Assembly: GCF_000313135.1 (NCBI RefSeq)
Contig: NW_004457320.1
Location: 10,197-44,668 of the forward strand
DNA length: 34,472 bases
Source of the DNA: Acanthamoeba castellanii str. Neff
Taxonomy: Eukaryota > Discosea > Longamoebia > Acanthamoebidae
Direction of reading: 5' to 3'
The notes beneath the pieces are model-generated. The model did not search any database, was not told where the DNA came from, and saw only the letters and a program-made list of their open reading frames with translations. The translations under genes and the position numbers were made by a program. This document shows positions 1 through 9,824 of this stretch, one piece after another. Within the stretch, counting starts at the first letter, position 1. Each line of letters starts with the position of its first letter.

Positions 1-2
1 TG

Positions 3-620
3 TTCCAAGAGGTCTACCTGAGCTTTCTGTTGGTTGGGCATACACATGAAGACATCAACCAGCTCTTCTCCACTGCTCAGACAAAGTTCCATACCTCTTC
101 CATTCACACCCCAAGGTAGTGGTCATCACTCTTTTTTTGTGTTGATTGTTTTCCTGATGCACATCAGGTTTTTTATTTGTTGACTCATTACCCAATGCAC
201 ATTGGTTTTTTCTGTCAGCATTAATGATTGCCCCTTTTTGTTCACCTTCCTAACTTCATCTTCAAATTCAGTCAACTTTCAGGTTTTCTTGAGCAGGCTT
301 ACTGATCCACCAGCCCAGCTCCTTCCCTGCATACCCTTGAAACTGTTTGGGACTGGAAGAGCTGGCTTGGAAATCACATGCATGGCCTGACTGGTCACTC
401 CACCCCATGTTTTCCATTTTTTCTGTGATGCTTCAGGCAAACCAGTGATCTGGGACAAAGCCTACCACACCCAAGGAGCCTACTCTGAGCCATACCAGCT
501 TCTCACATCCATTCCAACTGGTTTGCTCCCCTTCCTCATCACTAAGTTGCAGCCACCCTACCAAAAGATATCACAACTTACACAAACCATATCAGGAGCA
601 CCTTTCTGCAGTGTTTTACC
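3..620 (+). CDS. DUF7869-type transposon-like protein, partial and probably broken
   Basis: The window opens inside a coding stretch (3-115) containing VGHTHEDINQLFS, the hallmark of a repeat-borne protein family (DUF7869) found near mobile elements in invertebrates and protists. A GT at 116 and an AG before 314 join it in phase to a second exon with LHTLETVWDWKSWL and HGLTGHSTPCFPF, which match the next conserved block of the family. The frame then breaks in a T run near 412-417 and resumes as GKPVIWDKAYHTQGAYSEP up to about 600. No promoter, start or terminal repeat is visible, since the 5' part lies outside the window. The stretch is clearly less GC-rich than the genes that follow, which fits a mobile or foreign origin. 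The slip could be a sequencing error or decay. Its molecular function is unknown; no nuclease motif is visible here. Confidence 0.5.
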
Positions 621-1276
621 TTCTTCTTTTCAATGTGGCTGTAGATGTGTGTACATCTGTTGTTTGCCCTTTTTCATCACACCATTTAAGTTCTTCTCTA
701 ATGCACCACTCAACTGACCTTTGTTCATAAGCAATATGCAACACAAGAACTTGTTTGGCAGCAAAAGAAGCTCAAGCTCCACAGGACTGCAAGGCTGTCC
801 TTGCCCCCAAGGAGCTGCCTGCATTGCTGAGGCCAAGGGTAAAAACTTAAGCAAATTATCCCAATTCTGCTCACTGTGCGAAGTCATTCCCGCGTCTACC
901 ATTCACCAAATGAACCACCAGCTGCTGGTTGGTCGCCATGGCCTTTCGTCGTGCTGGCAGATCGCGGATTCATCTCTAGAACTCCGCCCGGCCAATGCCA
1001 GTGGTTTGGGGTGCAGATCGTTTGGGCCAACCACCTCGTGTTCGGATTGACATCTCTTAAAGTTGACTACGCGAGACCCTCGGTTGCTCCAGGCCTCACC
1101 TTTTCCACAGCTATGTTCTGACGCTTCCGTTCCGGCACCGCGGTGAAAAATGGGCCGCGGCCGGAGGCAAACTTGGCGTCCGCAACGGTAGGTCCGTTAC
1201 AGCCGCGACAACAGAGCCTCACGACGCTGCTGCGCGGTTCAGTTCTAGTTTCACCACAAACACCACAACAAGCATC
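621..1276. other. Intergenic stretch: tail of the element and receptor promoter region
   Basis: Open frames at 721-1050 and in neighbouring frames show no recognisable motif. A short possible exon follows the AG at about 739 and could be the degraded 3' end of the DUF7869-type gene, but no frame joins it convincingly. Base composition changes around 1050-1130 from moderate to very GC-rich, which probably marks the edge of the inserted element. From about 1130 to 1276 lies the presumed promoter and 5' UTR of the receptor gene. I see no clear TATA box. Confidence 0.4.
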
Positions 1277-4200
1277 ATGGCCACGAGCAGCGTAAGGTCG
1301 TCGCGCTGGGCGGCGGCGACCTGTTTCTTCTTCCTCCTCGCGACGTGCCTCCTGCAAGCGCGAGGTAGGCACCGCCCAAACCGCTACAGTTTTTCGATAT
1401 ATATCTCGACAGGCGCAAAACTGACCCTAACCCCTTGTTGTGGTGTACCGTGCCACTTCGTTCTCGCACCATGGTACAAGAAGCGACGACCAACGTCGTG
1501 GGAGGCGGCAGCACGTTTGCCGCGCCGCTGATGGACTACCTCAGCACCAACTACCAGGTACAAGAACGTACCTGGATCATCATCATTTTACTCCGCGCAC
1601 CATTTTTACAAGCGAAGACATTTTTCTTTTCCTCGTCGCCAGTTCGTCGACGAGGTGGTGGCGGTGAGCTACGACGAGTCCAGCTCAGACACTGCTGTTA
1701 TTACCTACGTTGGTAACTCAGGCATTCTCGTACGCCCACCCTTGATCGTTTCACCCATAATCGTTGATTCACATTTCTCAAAATTGAATGCTCGCCCCCT
1801 CCTCTCTGCCGACAGGACTTTGCCGTCACAGATGCAGGCTACCCCAAGGACGGTCTTAGGCCTTTGGCCTCACGATGCTGCCCATGATGGCCCAGCCCAT
1901 CGTGCCCATTTACAACCTGGGTCCCTCCGTTACCACTCTTGTACGCCCCTCCCCAAAGACAGCACCTGTGAGCTGTGTTGCGTGGTGCCTCACCGTGCGG
2001 GCACTTTGCCGTGATAGGTGCTGGATGGACCCACGCTGGGCGCCATCTGGGTGGGCGATATCGTGTGGTGGAACGACACGCGCATCGAGCAGCTCAACAA
2101 CGGCACCACGTTCCCTGCCGAGCGCATCCTCCTGGCCCGCTCGAATGACTCCATCGCCGGCATCTCCTGACCTTCGGCAACGCCATGAGCGCATTCAGTC
2201 CCGCCTTTGCCGCTTTGTGGGACTTAACGGCTACCGATCCCTGGGTCAACATTACTGGCATCCAGGACCACGTGACCAACACGGGCACCGCTGGCTCGGC
2301 CCAAGCCCTCTACGTCAAGGTGCTCTCTTGATGCTCTTCAGTTCTTTGCAGACTGGATTCTCTTCAACTGACCTCGTGCGTGCTTGCGTGTGCATCTTGC
2401 TTGGTTTTCTTCGGCATGCGCAGAACACTCCATACAGCATGGGCTACACCACGAGGTACGTCGCGGATCAGATTGGCGCCAAGTACGCTCTGATGAAGAA
2501 CAAGGCTGGTGCGTTCCTTCTCTCCAACCCAAATGGGGAAGCGGGCGACGTGTTGATCACCTGCGTTGACCACCACCCGTCCCACCATCATCCAGGCACA
2601 ACTGTTGACTCCACCATTGCGGCGGTGGAGTCAGCCCTCAACGAAGTGACCGACAACCTCGAGTCTGATTACCTCGGACTCGAGGTCATCAACGGCAACA
2701 ACTCGGCATCGTGGCCCATATGCATGGTCAGCTTCGTGCTGGTGAACGTGTCGAACAACCTGCCCGACTGCTCGTACATCAGGGCCTGATGGATTTCATC
2801 GCATGGTCGCAGCTCAACCCGCGCGTCATCGCCGCAGTCAAGAGTGATCTCAACATGGTGCCCTTGCCCTTCGGATACAAAACGTACACCTTTGCAAACC
2901 TGCCTCGTTCGTTGCTTGGCTGGAGGTCTCCATTGGAGGACTCCATCTTTTCTTGCAAGAAAACTAACAGACGGAAAACGGCCACAAAATGGGGACACAC
3001 ATTTCACAGGAAGATGATCGACTTGATGGGCCTGGTGACATGCAACGGCAATCGTGCGTTCGACGTGACGATGCTCATCGGCGAGGGCCTGCTCTTCAAC
3101 CTGTACCCGGCGTGGATGGATGCCTACTTGTCGTCCAACATCGAGCTCAAGTACTTTGAGAATCCTACATCGTTGGCGATTGCCGACTTGCAAGCTTGTA
3201 CGTCAACCATTGCATCACGATCGTTTCTTATGTTTGCTGGTGGTCTGATATGATGTAACCCCCCCCCATCCAATCGGCCTCACCGCAGATACCGTGGACT
3301 TCGGCGCCGTGACCGGATCGTTGGCTGAGTTCACCACCGCCACGAAGCGGGACAGTTCGGACGTGGTGCAGGTGCCGGTCGTGGCTTACGCCGTAACCGT
3401 TGGCTACAACGTACGCCCGCCATCCTTTTGATTTTTTTCAAAAACTAGAACCGCTCTCATACATGGTACCGGGGGGGGGCCTTTGTGCGTGCGCAGATCC
3501 CGGGGCTGCTTGGCAAGGGCGCGTTGGTGCTCAACCTCACCACGCTGGCTGACATCTTGCTGGGCACCGTCGGCACCTGGAACCACGCGGCCATCCGCGA
3601 GCTCAACCCCACGCTGACCAGTCTCCTGCCCAGCGCGCCCATCACCGTCGCCCTTCCCGGCCAGACTCCATTGATCATGCGAGTCCTGATCAAGTCGCTG
3701 CGCGCCGCGAGCGCTCTCTTCGACCAAACGGTAGCAGATCAGCTCCTCCTCCTCCTTCTCCAAGCGCGATTGTGTATTCTCCTCGCGTGATTGTGAGTAT
3801 CTCACAGGGTGTGTGTGTATGTGTGATCACTCTCATCGTTGGTCGTGAAGGTGGGTCCTGATGACGACAACCTGCACCTGCCAATCCAAGACACCGGACG
3901 ACTGGTCATCAACGTGAGCGACCCGACACCGACACTGTCCAGCACCACCAACGCCATGGGCGTGTGGCTGCACGAGAAGCTGAGGCTCAACCGCAAGCTG
4001 GGCGTGGCCGACTTCGTCAACCCGGCAGGCAACCGCGTGTCGCCAACGCGGAGAGTCTGCAGTCGGCCATCAACGATTTCAGCGCTGACGCGAGCGTGGT
4101 CGATCTCATCAATGGTTCGTCTGGTGGTCACACTCACGCGTGCAAACTTCTCGGGTGATGTGGGTTGCACCCCAATCCACCAATAGGCGCTTACATGACA

Positions 4201-7200
4201 ACCAACCAACCAACAAATCAGGTGCGGGCGCGAAGAGCTGGCCGATGGCGACCTATCACCAGTTCATCGTCCACCACACGACCATGCCCGACTGCGTCAA
4301 GGCGCGCGGTCTCGTCGACTGGATCTTCTGGACCCAGACCGACCCCACGCCCTGAACCTGGCCGCACAGTGCGTCGCGCCTGCCTGATCACACACACAGC
4401 AACTGCTCATCAGGTGGGCCGTTGTCTTGAACACAACAACAGGAACTATCTGGGAGTGCCGGGACAGTCGAAGGGCGCGCGAGCACGGCTGTTGGAATTT
4501 GTGGCGGGCATGACGTGCAAGGGCCAGCACGTGAGCTCCGTGTACGGCTGCATCTACCAAGGCACCCTCTGCTCCGACCACGGCCTGTGCAACCAGGACC
4601 TCCAAGGCACCGGCTCTTGCTTCTGCCAGACCGGCTTTGAGGGCGACCACTGCGAGGTCGCCATCGCAAGCAACACGAGCGACGTGCCGCTCGGGGCCAT
4701 CCTGGGCTCCATCATCCCGGCGGCGGTGATCGCGTTGGTGGTGCTGTGCTGCATCATCGTGGGCCTGGCGGTGTGGATGAAGCGGGCGGAGAAGGAGGAC
4801 GACTGGGAGGTGGACATGAACGAGCTGGAGATGGGCGAACAGCTCGGCACCGGCGGCTATGGTGAAGTGCGCAAGGCCATGTGGAAGGGCACGGAGGTGG
4901 CAGTGAAGATGATGATCTCGGAGAATGCCGGACGCGAGCTGGAGCGGAACTTCAAGGAAGAGGTGCGGGTGATGACGGCGCTGCGGCATCCCAACGTGGT
5001 GCTGTTCATGGCGGCATGCACCAAGCCGCCCAAGATGTGCATCGTCATGGAGCTCATGGCCCTCGGCTCCCTCTTTGACGTACGTTACTCCCACGCAACC
5101 AAAATTCCTACTCAAATGCTCCCGTTCCTAATTTGCGCACCTGCACTGTTGTGGTGGGCTGTGGTGGTGGGACCGCTGGGGGGGGGGGACAGCTGCTGCA
5201 CAACGAGCTGATCCCGGACATCCCGTTCGCGCTGCGCAACAAGATGGCCTACCAGGCGGCCAAGGGCATGCACTTCCTCCACTCGTCGGGCATCGTGCAC
5301 CGCGACCTCAAGTCCCTCAACCTGCTCCTCGACTCCAAGTGGAACGTCAAGGTGAGCGACTTCGGCCTGACCAAGTTCAAGGAGGAGATGAACCGCAACG
5401 CGGCCAAGGAGGTCCAGGGCAGCGTGCACTGGACGGCGCCAGAGATCCTCAACGAGGCCATGGATATCGACTACATGGTGGCCGACATCTATTCGTTCGG
5501 CATCATCTTGTGGGAGCTGAGCACTCGGCAGCAGCCCTACATGGGCATGAGGTACGCACGTCACTCCCTCCGCCATTCCCCTTAGAGTGGCCCGGTAAAG
5601 AGCGGGCCTGACGGGTGGTGGTGGTGCGCGGTCATGTGTCAGTCCGGCGGCGGTGGCAGTGGCGGTGCTGAGGGACAACACGAGACCGCCGCTGCCCGAA
5701 CTCGAGCAAACCTCGGTGCCGGCCGAGTTCGTGGAGCTCATCCGCAACTGTTGGCATCACGACCCGACCGTTCGCCCCTCCTTCCTGGTACCCTGCCGCC
5801 ACACCTGCCACGCACACATCACGCTTCCGGCCTTTGGCAAATTCGCTCACAACCAGGCGCGGTCGTTGTTCGGCGCCAACACGACACAGGAGGTGATGAC
5901 GCGACTGAGCGCGCTCGGCGGTGAGGGCGGTACGTCGTCGCTCACCCGGACCTCGACCTCGTCTTCATCGGGCGGCGGCGTTGATCGGTTGGGATCGTGG
6001 ACCACGCCATCGGGCGGGTCGGCGAGCAACACCAGCACGGGCTCCTCCAGCTCCGACGGTACGCGCAACGCCAGCCAACCAGGAGTCCCCCTCCGTTTGC
6101 GTTGTCTCACGTGAAAGTGGGGGGGGGAGCGTGCAGGGCGAGGGTCGGCGGCGTCATCCGGTGGCGGTGGTGCGGCGGGCGGGGTGCGCGCGCCAGAGGG
6201 CGAGATGGCGATCGTGTTCTCGGACATCACGCGCGCTGCCTCGCTGTGGGAGTTCAACGCCGAGGCCATGCGCGACGCCACGCTCCTCCACAACGACACC
6301 ATGCGGTCGCTGCTCAAGAAGCACCGCGGCTACGAAGTCGTCTTCATCCGGTACCGTCTCTCTCTCTCTCTTCAGATTACTGGACTTATTTGTTTATTTT
6401 TGTGTCTGTGTAACGAGGCAGGGACAGGAACAGCGGGGAGGGCTCGTTCTGCATGGCCTTCCAGAACACGACCGACGCGCTCGAGTGGTGCATGGAGGCC
6501 CAGCAGGAGCTCGTCAAGCTCGCATGGCCCGAGGCCCTGCTCGACCACCCGGGTGCCGCCGAGGAGTGGGGCGACGGACGACCGGGTGCTGTTCAAGGGG
6601 CTGCGGGTGCGGATGGGGGTGCACGTGGGGCAGCCGCGCATGGTGCGGGACCCGATGACAAGGCGCGTGGAGTACATCGGGCCGGTGATCAACGCGGCGG
6701 CGCGCATCACGGCGATGACGCACGGCGGGCAGATCCTGCTGTCGGGGGCCACGTTCGACAAGGTGCGCGGCGAGAGCGAGCTGGCGAGCAAGGAGGCCAA
6801 GCGCATGGTGTGCCTGGGCAAGTTCGAGATGCCCGACTCCCCCAAGGGTACCCCCCCCCCCGCCCGCCCCCGGTCATTGTGCCTCAACTCCCAACCCACG
6901 CACCGCACAGCAGTAACTTTCCCAGTCGACAACAATCTGATCACACGTGCGTATGCGGTGTGTGCGGTATGGGTGAACGACTTGTAGGGGCGAAGCTGTA
7001 CGAGCTGAAGCCGCGAGGCCTCGATGGTCGATTCTTCGGCGGCGTGTCGCGAGGCGGAGCACACAACAAGGACTCGGATCAGAGTCCCTCGTTGGACCAG
7101 CAGAGCGGGGGCAAGAGCCGGCAGGATGGAGACGAGCGTGAGGCGCGCGGCGAGGGACACTCCTCGATGTCGAGCGCGAGCAGCGATGGGGAGATGCAGG

Positions 7201-8332
7201 CGGTGGTGGGCGAGGGCATGATGTTCCAGGAGGACAACTTCCTCACGTCGGCCAACCTGTGCCGCTGGGTGATCGACTTCAACGAGATCGCCCTCGGCAA
7301 GCAGGTGCGCGCCACCACACCTAAACCAACCCTACCCAACGCAAGCAGCATGCGCTGACATAGAAGTGGTGGCGCGCAACAACAACAACAACAGGTGGGG
7401 CTGGGGTCGTACGGGGTGGTGTTCAAGGGCAAGTGGAAGGGCGTCGAGGTGGCGGTGAAGCGGTTCATCAAGCAGAAGCTGGACGAGCGGCGCATGCTCG
7501 AGTTCCGCGCCGAGATGGCCTTCTTGTCCGAGCTCCACCATCCCAACATCGTCCTCTTCATCGGTATGTTCCCAACCCCCCAACCCCCCCCTCGCGTCTC
7601 ACTTTGGTGCGCCATTTTTCTCATGAAACAACAAACACAGGGGCGTGCGTGAAGCGGCCCAACCTGTGCATCGTGACCGAGTTCGTCAAGAACGGCAGCC
7701 TGCGCGACATCCTGGCCAACAACAGCGTCAAGCTGGCCTGGGCGCAGAAGCTCAAGCTGCTGCACAGCGCGGCGCTGGGCATCAATTACCTGCACTCGCT
7801 GCAGCCGGTGATCGTGCACCGCGACCTGAAGCCGTCCAACCTGCTGGTGGACGAGAACATGAACGTGAAGGTGGCCGACTTTGGGTTCGCGCGCATCAAG
7901 GAGGAGAACGCCACCATGACCCGCTGCGGCACTCCCTGCTGGACCGGTACGCCCCTCGTCGCTTTCTTTCTTTTTCTTTTCTTTTTCTGTTTTTCGCATT
8001 CATTCTGTGCTCACATCTTGTTCGTCGTAATGGCTGCAGCGCCGGAGGTGATCAGGGGCGAGAAGTACTCGGAGAAGGCCGACGTGTTCTCGTTCGGCGT
8101 CATCATGTGGGAGGTGCTCACGCGCAAGCAGCCCTTTGCCGGCCGCAACTTCATGGGCGTGTCGCTCGACGTGCTCGAGGGTCGGCGGCCGGCGGTGCCG
8201 AGCGACTGCGGTCAGGCCTTCAAGAAGCTCATGAAGAAGTGCTGGCACGCCGAGGCCAAGAAGCGGCCGTCGATGGACGACGTCGTCACGCAGCTCGACG
8301 CTCTCCTTGGTCCCGACCACCACGCCGTCTAA
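1277..8332 (+). CDS. Receptor: PstS x2 - EGF - TM - TKL kinase - class III cyclase - TKL kinase
   Basis: Predicted type I membrane receptor of about 1,710 residues. Exons: 1277-1364, 1481-1557, 1643-1729, 1816-1940, 2018-2319, 2424-2883, 3010-3197, 3289-3410, 3497-3730, 3851-4114, 4222-4368, 4443-5079, 5193-5551, 5643-5787, 5890-6058, 6137-6350, 6422-6847, 6988-7304, 7395-7563, 7641-7946, 8040-8332. A signal peptide (1-28) precedes two periplasmic-phosphate-binding-like domains (VVGGGSTFAAPL and, about 350 residues later, LIGEGLLFNLYPAWMDAY). An EGF-like module (about 735-772) and a membrane span (about 780-809) follow. Kinase 1 (about 823-1078) has GTGGYGEV, VAVK, HRDLKS and DFGL. The cyclase domain (about 1157-1365) has VFSDIT and INAAARI. 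Kinase 2 (about 1447-1700) has GLGSYGVV, VAVKRF, HRDLKP and DFGFA. Both kinases look catalytically complete. Ligand unknown; binding of phosphate or another small anion is only an inference. Single-base frame slips occur near 1860, 2168, 2780, 4038, 4350 and 6567, so the ectodomain is either affected by assembly errors or decaying. Confidence 0.85.
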
Positions 8333-9058
8333 CCCCCCCCCCACGGCTGGCTTCCTGTACACAACAAATTGTACCAATCCCCGCGCTTGTGCAAGAAATC
8401 CTGGGTGATCAGCTGCTGTGTGGCTTGACAACACACGGTTTTGATGAGGTTGCCAGGTTATCACCACCCAATCCAGCTTGTTGTCAAGCGCCTAGCATAA
8501 AGTAGGCAAGCCTTTTGGCGATCACTTATCATGCCGTCAAGTGGTCCATTCGCCTGTCCTCCAACTCTCTCACAGCGCCCTCGTCCACCTATCACACCGC
8601 CATACGAGACCGCCTGACGAGCCTTCTCGCTTCTTCCTCATCGATCTCACTTCTCGACCCCAACGCCAAGATCACTTCAGAGCGGAGTGCCCAAGGCCAA
8701 CATGACCACCTACTTCATCCGCTCCTTACCGCTTCATCATCATCACCATCACCATCACCATCATCGGCCGACCCTTCTCTACAATCGACTGCCGTGGCCA
8801 AGATGGAAGTGTTCGACGTTGCGCTCCTCGACGCCGATTCCGAGCCCAGGAGGACGGCCACCACCAGACCGGCGGCGTCGGTGCATTCTGCTCCGTCGCC
8901 GTCGACGGCGGTTCGGTCCGAGCCCAGGAGCACGTTCAGGTTGGGTCGTAGGCCAGTGAGCCGTTGAAGGGCGGGAAGCGCAGCTCCAGCACCCTGCCGG
9001 CATCGATTCATAGTAAAGAGAGACACATGTACACGGAGAGAGAGAGATGAGGCGAAGG
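8333..9058. other. Intergenic region with a doubtful ORF (8515-8967, +)
   Basis: This lies between the receptor stop and the 3' end of the Ras gene and starts with a C run after the stop codon. One plus-strand frame stays open from 8515 to 8967 (150 residues, rich in Ser, Pro and Ala) but lacks a good ATG near its start and has no motif I recognise. A 14-bp direct repeat, TCCGAGCCCAGGAG, occurs at 8839 and 8917, 78 nt (26 codons) apart. A CATCAC-type microsatellite lies at 8733-8765. The minus strand is also open over part of this stretch, so strand and coding status are undecided. Part of it is probably 3' UTR of both flanking genes. Confidence 0.35.
8733..8765. repeat. CAT/CATCAC microsatellite
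   Basis: Short tandem triplets of CAT mixed with CAC between the receptor and Ras genes. In one frame they would encode a poly-His run and in another a Ser/Pro run; neither frame is supported as a gene. Confidence 0.8.
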
Positions 9059-9715
9059 TCAGGAGAGGAGGCACTTCTTCGTCTTGTTGGACTTGCGGTG
9101 GCGGTGACATGCAGCTTGACGAAGCTGAATCTGGTGAACCAGTTCGATGAACGCTTCGTCCACGTTGATGCCGGCCTTGGCCGAGGTCTCGATGTAGCTG
9201 GCCCCAAACGACCGCGCCAGCTCCTTGGCTTCATCCGGGTGCACCACGCGCCGGTCCTCCAGATCGCACTTGCTCCCGACCACCACCGCCGGTGGTGGCG
9301 TCTGCGTCGCGTCACCGTCATGATCGCCATCGTTCTTCTTCATCTTCAGCAACTCTACGATGTGTGCGTGGACGGCCGGCAGCTCTTCGAAGGTCTGGCG
9401 AGCGTTGATGGCGTAGACCAACAGGAAGCCGTCGGCGGTCGGCACCTGCCCGGCCCAGTACCGGGACTGGAGGTCGCTATCGGTGCCGGGAGCCCCGATG
9501 CCGCCGGTGGTGTCGAGCAGGTCCAACCGACAGGACTCGTCGCCCACGTCCACCTCGCGGGCGAAGGTCAGCTCGAAGTTGGGGTCGTAGTCGTCGGGGT
9601 AGTACCGGTCGCGCATGCGGGTGAAGAGGAGCAGAAGCGCGGTCTTGCCCACCCCGCCCGCCCCCACCACCATCAGCTTGTAGCTCTTGTCGCTCTTGCT
9701 CTGTGGCTTCTCCAT
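9059..9715 (-). CDS. Atypical Ras-like small GTPase with CAAX box
   Basis: A single-exon gene of 218 residues. The P-loop GAGGVGKT is intact (residues 18-25), SKCD stands for NKCD, and ETSAK for the SAK loop. The protein ends KKCLLS, a CAAX box expected to be farnesylated, preceded by a basic stretch (HRHRKSNKTKK) that should favour the plasma membrane. Both switches are unusual. Switch I reads YDPNFEL where Ras has YDPTIED, so the Mg-binding Thr35 is Asn. Switch II reads DTTGG followed by an insertion of about 12 residues in place of DTAGQE, so the catalytic Gln61 is Gly and Ala59 is Thr. From family knowledge, this predicts poor GTP hydrolysis or altered Mg/effector binding. The start ATG is followed at once by the conserved Ras core, so the start is secure. 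It lies 109 nt downstream of the ABHD17-like gene on the same strand. Confidence 0.9.
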   Translation of the reverse strand: MEKPQSKSDKSYKLMVVGAGGVGKTALLLLFTRMRDRYYPDDYDPNFELTFAREVDVGDESCRLDLLDTTGGIGAPGTDSDLQSRYWAGQVPTADGFLLVYAINARQTFEELPAVHAHIVELLKMKKNDGDHDGDATQTPPPAVVVGSKCDLEDRRVVHPDEAKELARSFGASYIETSAKAGINVDEAFIELVHQIQLRQAACHRHRKSNKTKKCLLS

Positions 9716-9824
9716 GTGAATGAAAATGCAAATAACAAAATACTAAAATTGACCAAATTGTTTCTTATTTTTTTCTTTTGTGGAAGAAATAATTGTACAA
9801 AAAAGGAAAAAGCGAATTAAAACT

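Noticed and set aside
721..1050. 109-residue frame as a separate gene
   Set aside because: It has no recognisable domain, an overlapping frame is equally open, and composition suggests element tail or UTR.
5178..5188. G run as a possible quadruplex regulator
   Set aside because: It is a single homopolymer just before an acceptor, not four separated G tracts; more likely a tract variable in sequencing.
9047..9820. 257-residue plus-strand open frame across the Ras gene
   Set aside because: It is a mirror of the Ras coding exon; the minus strand has all the GTPase motifs.
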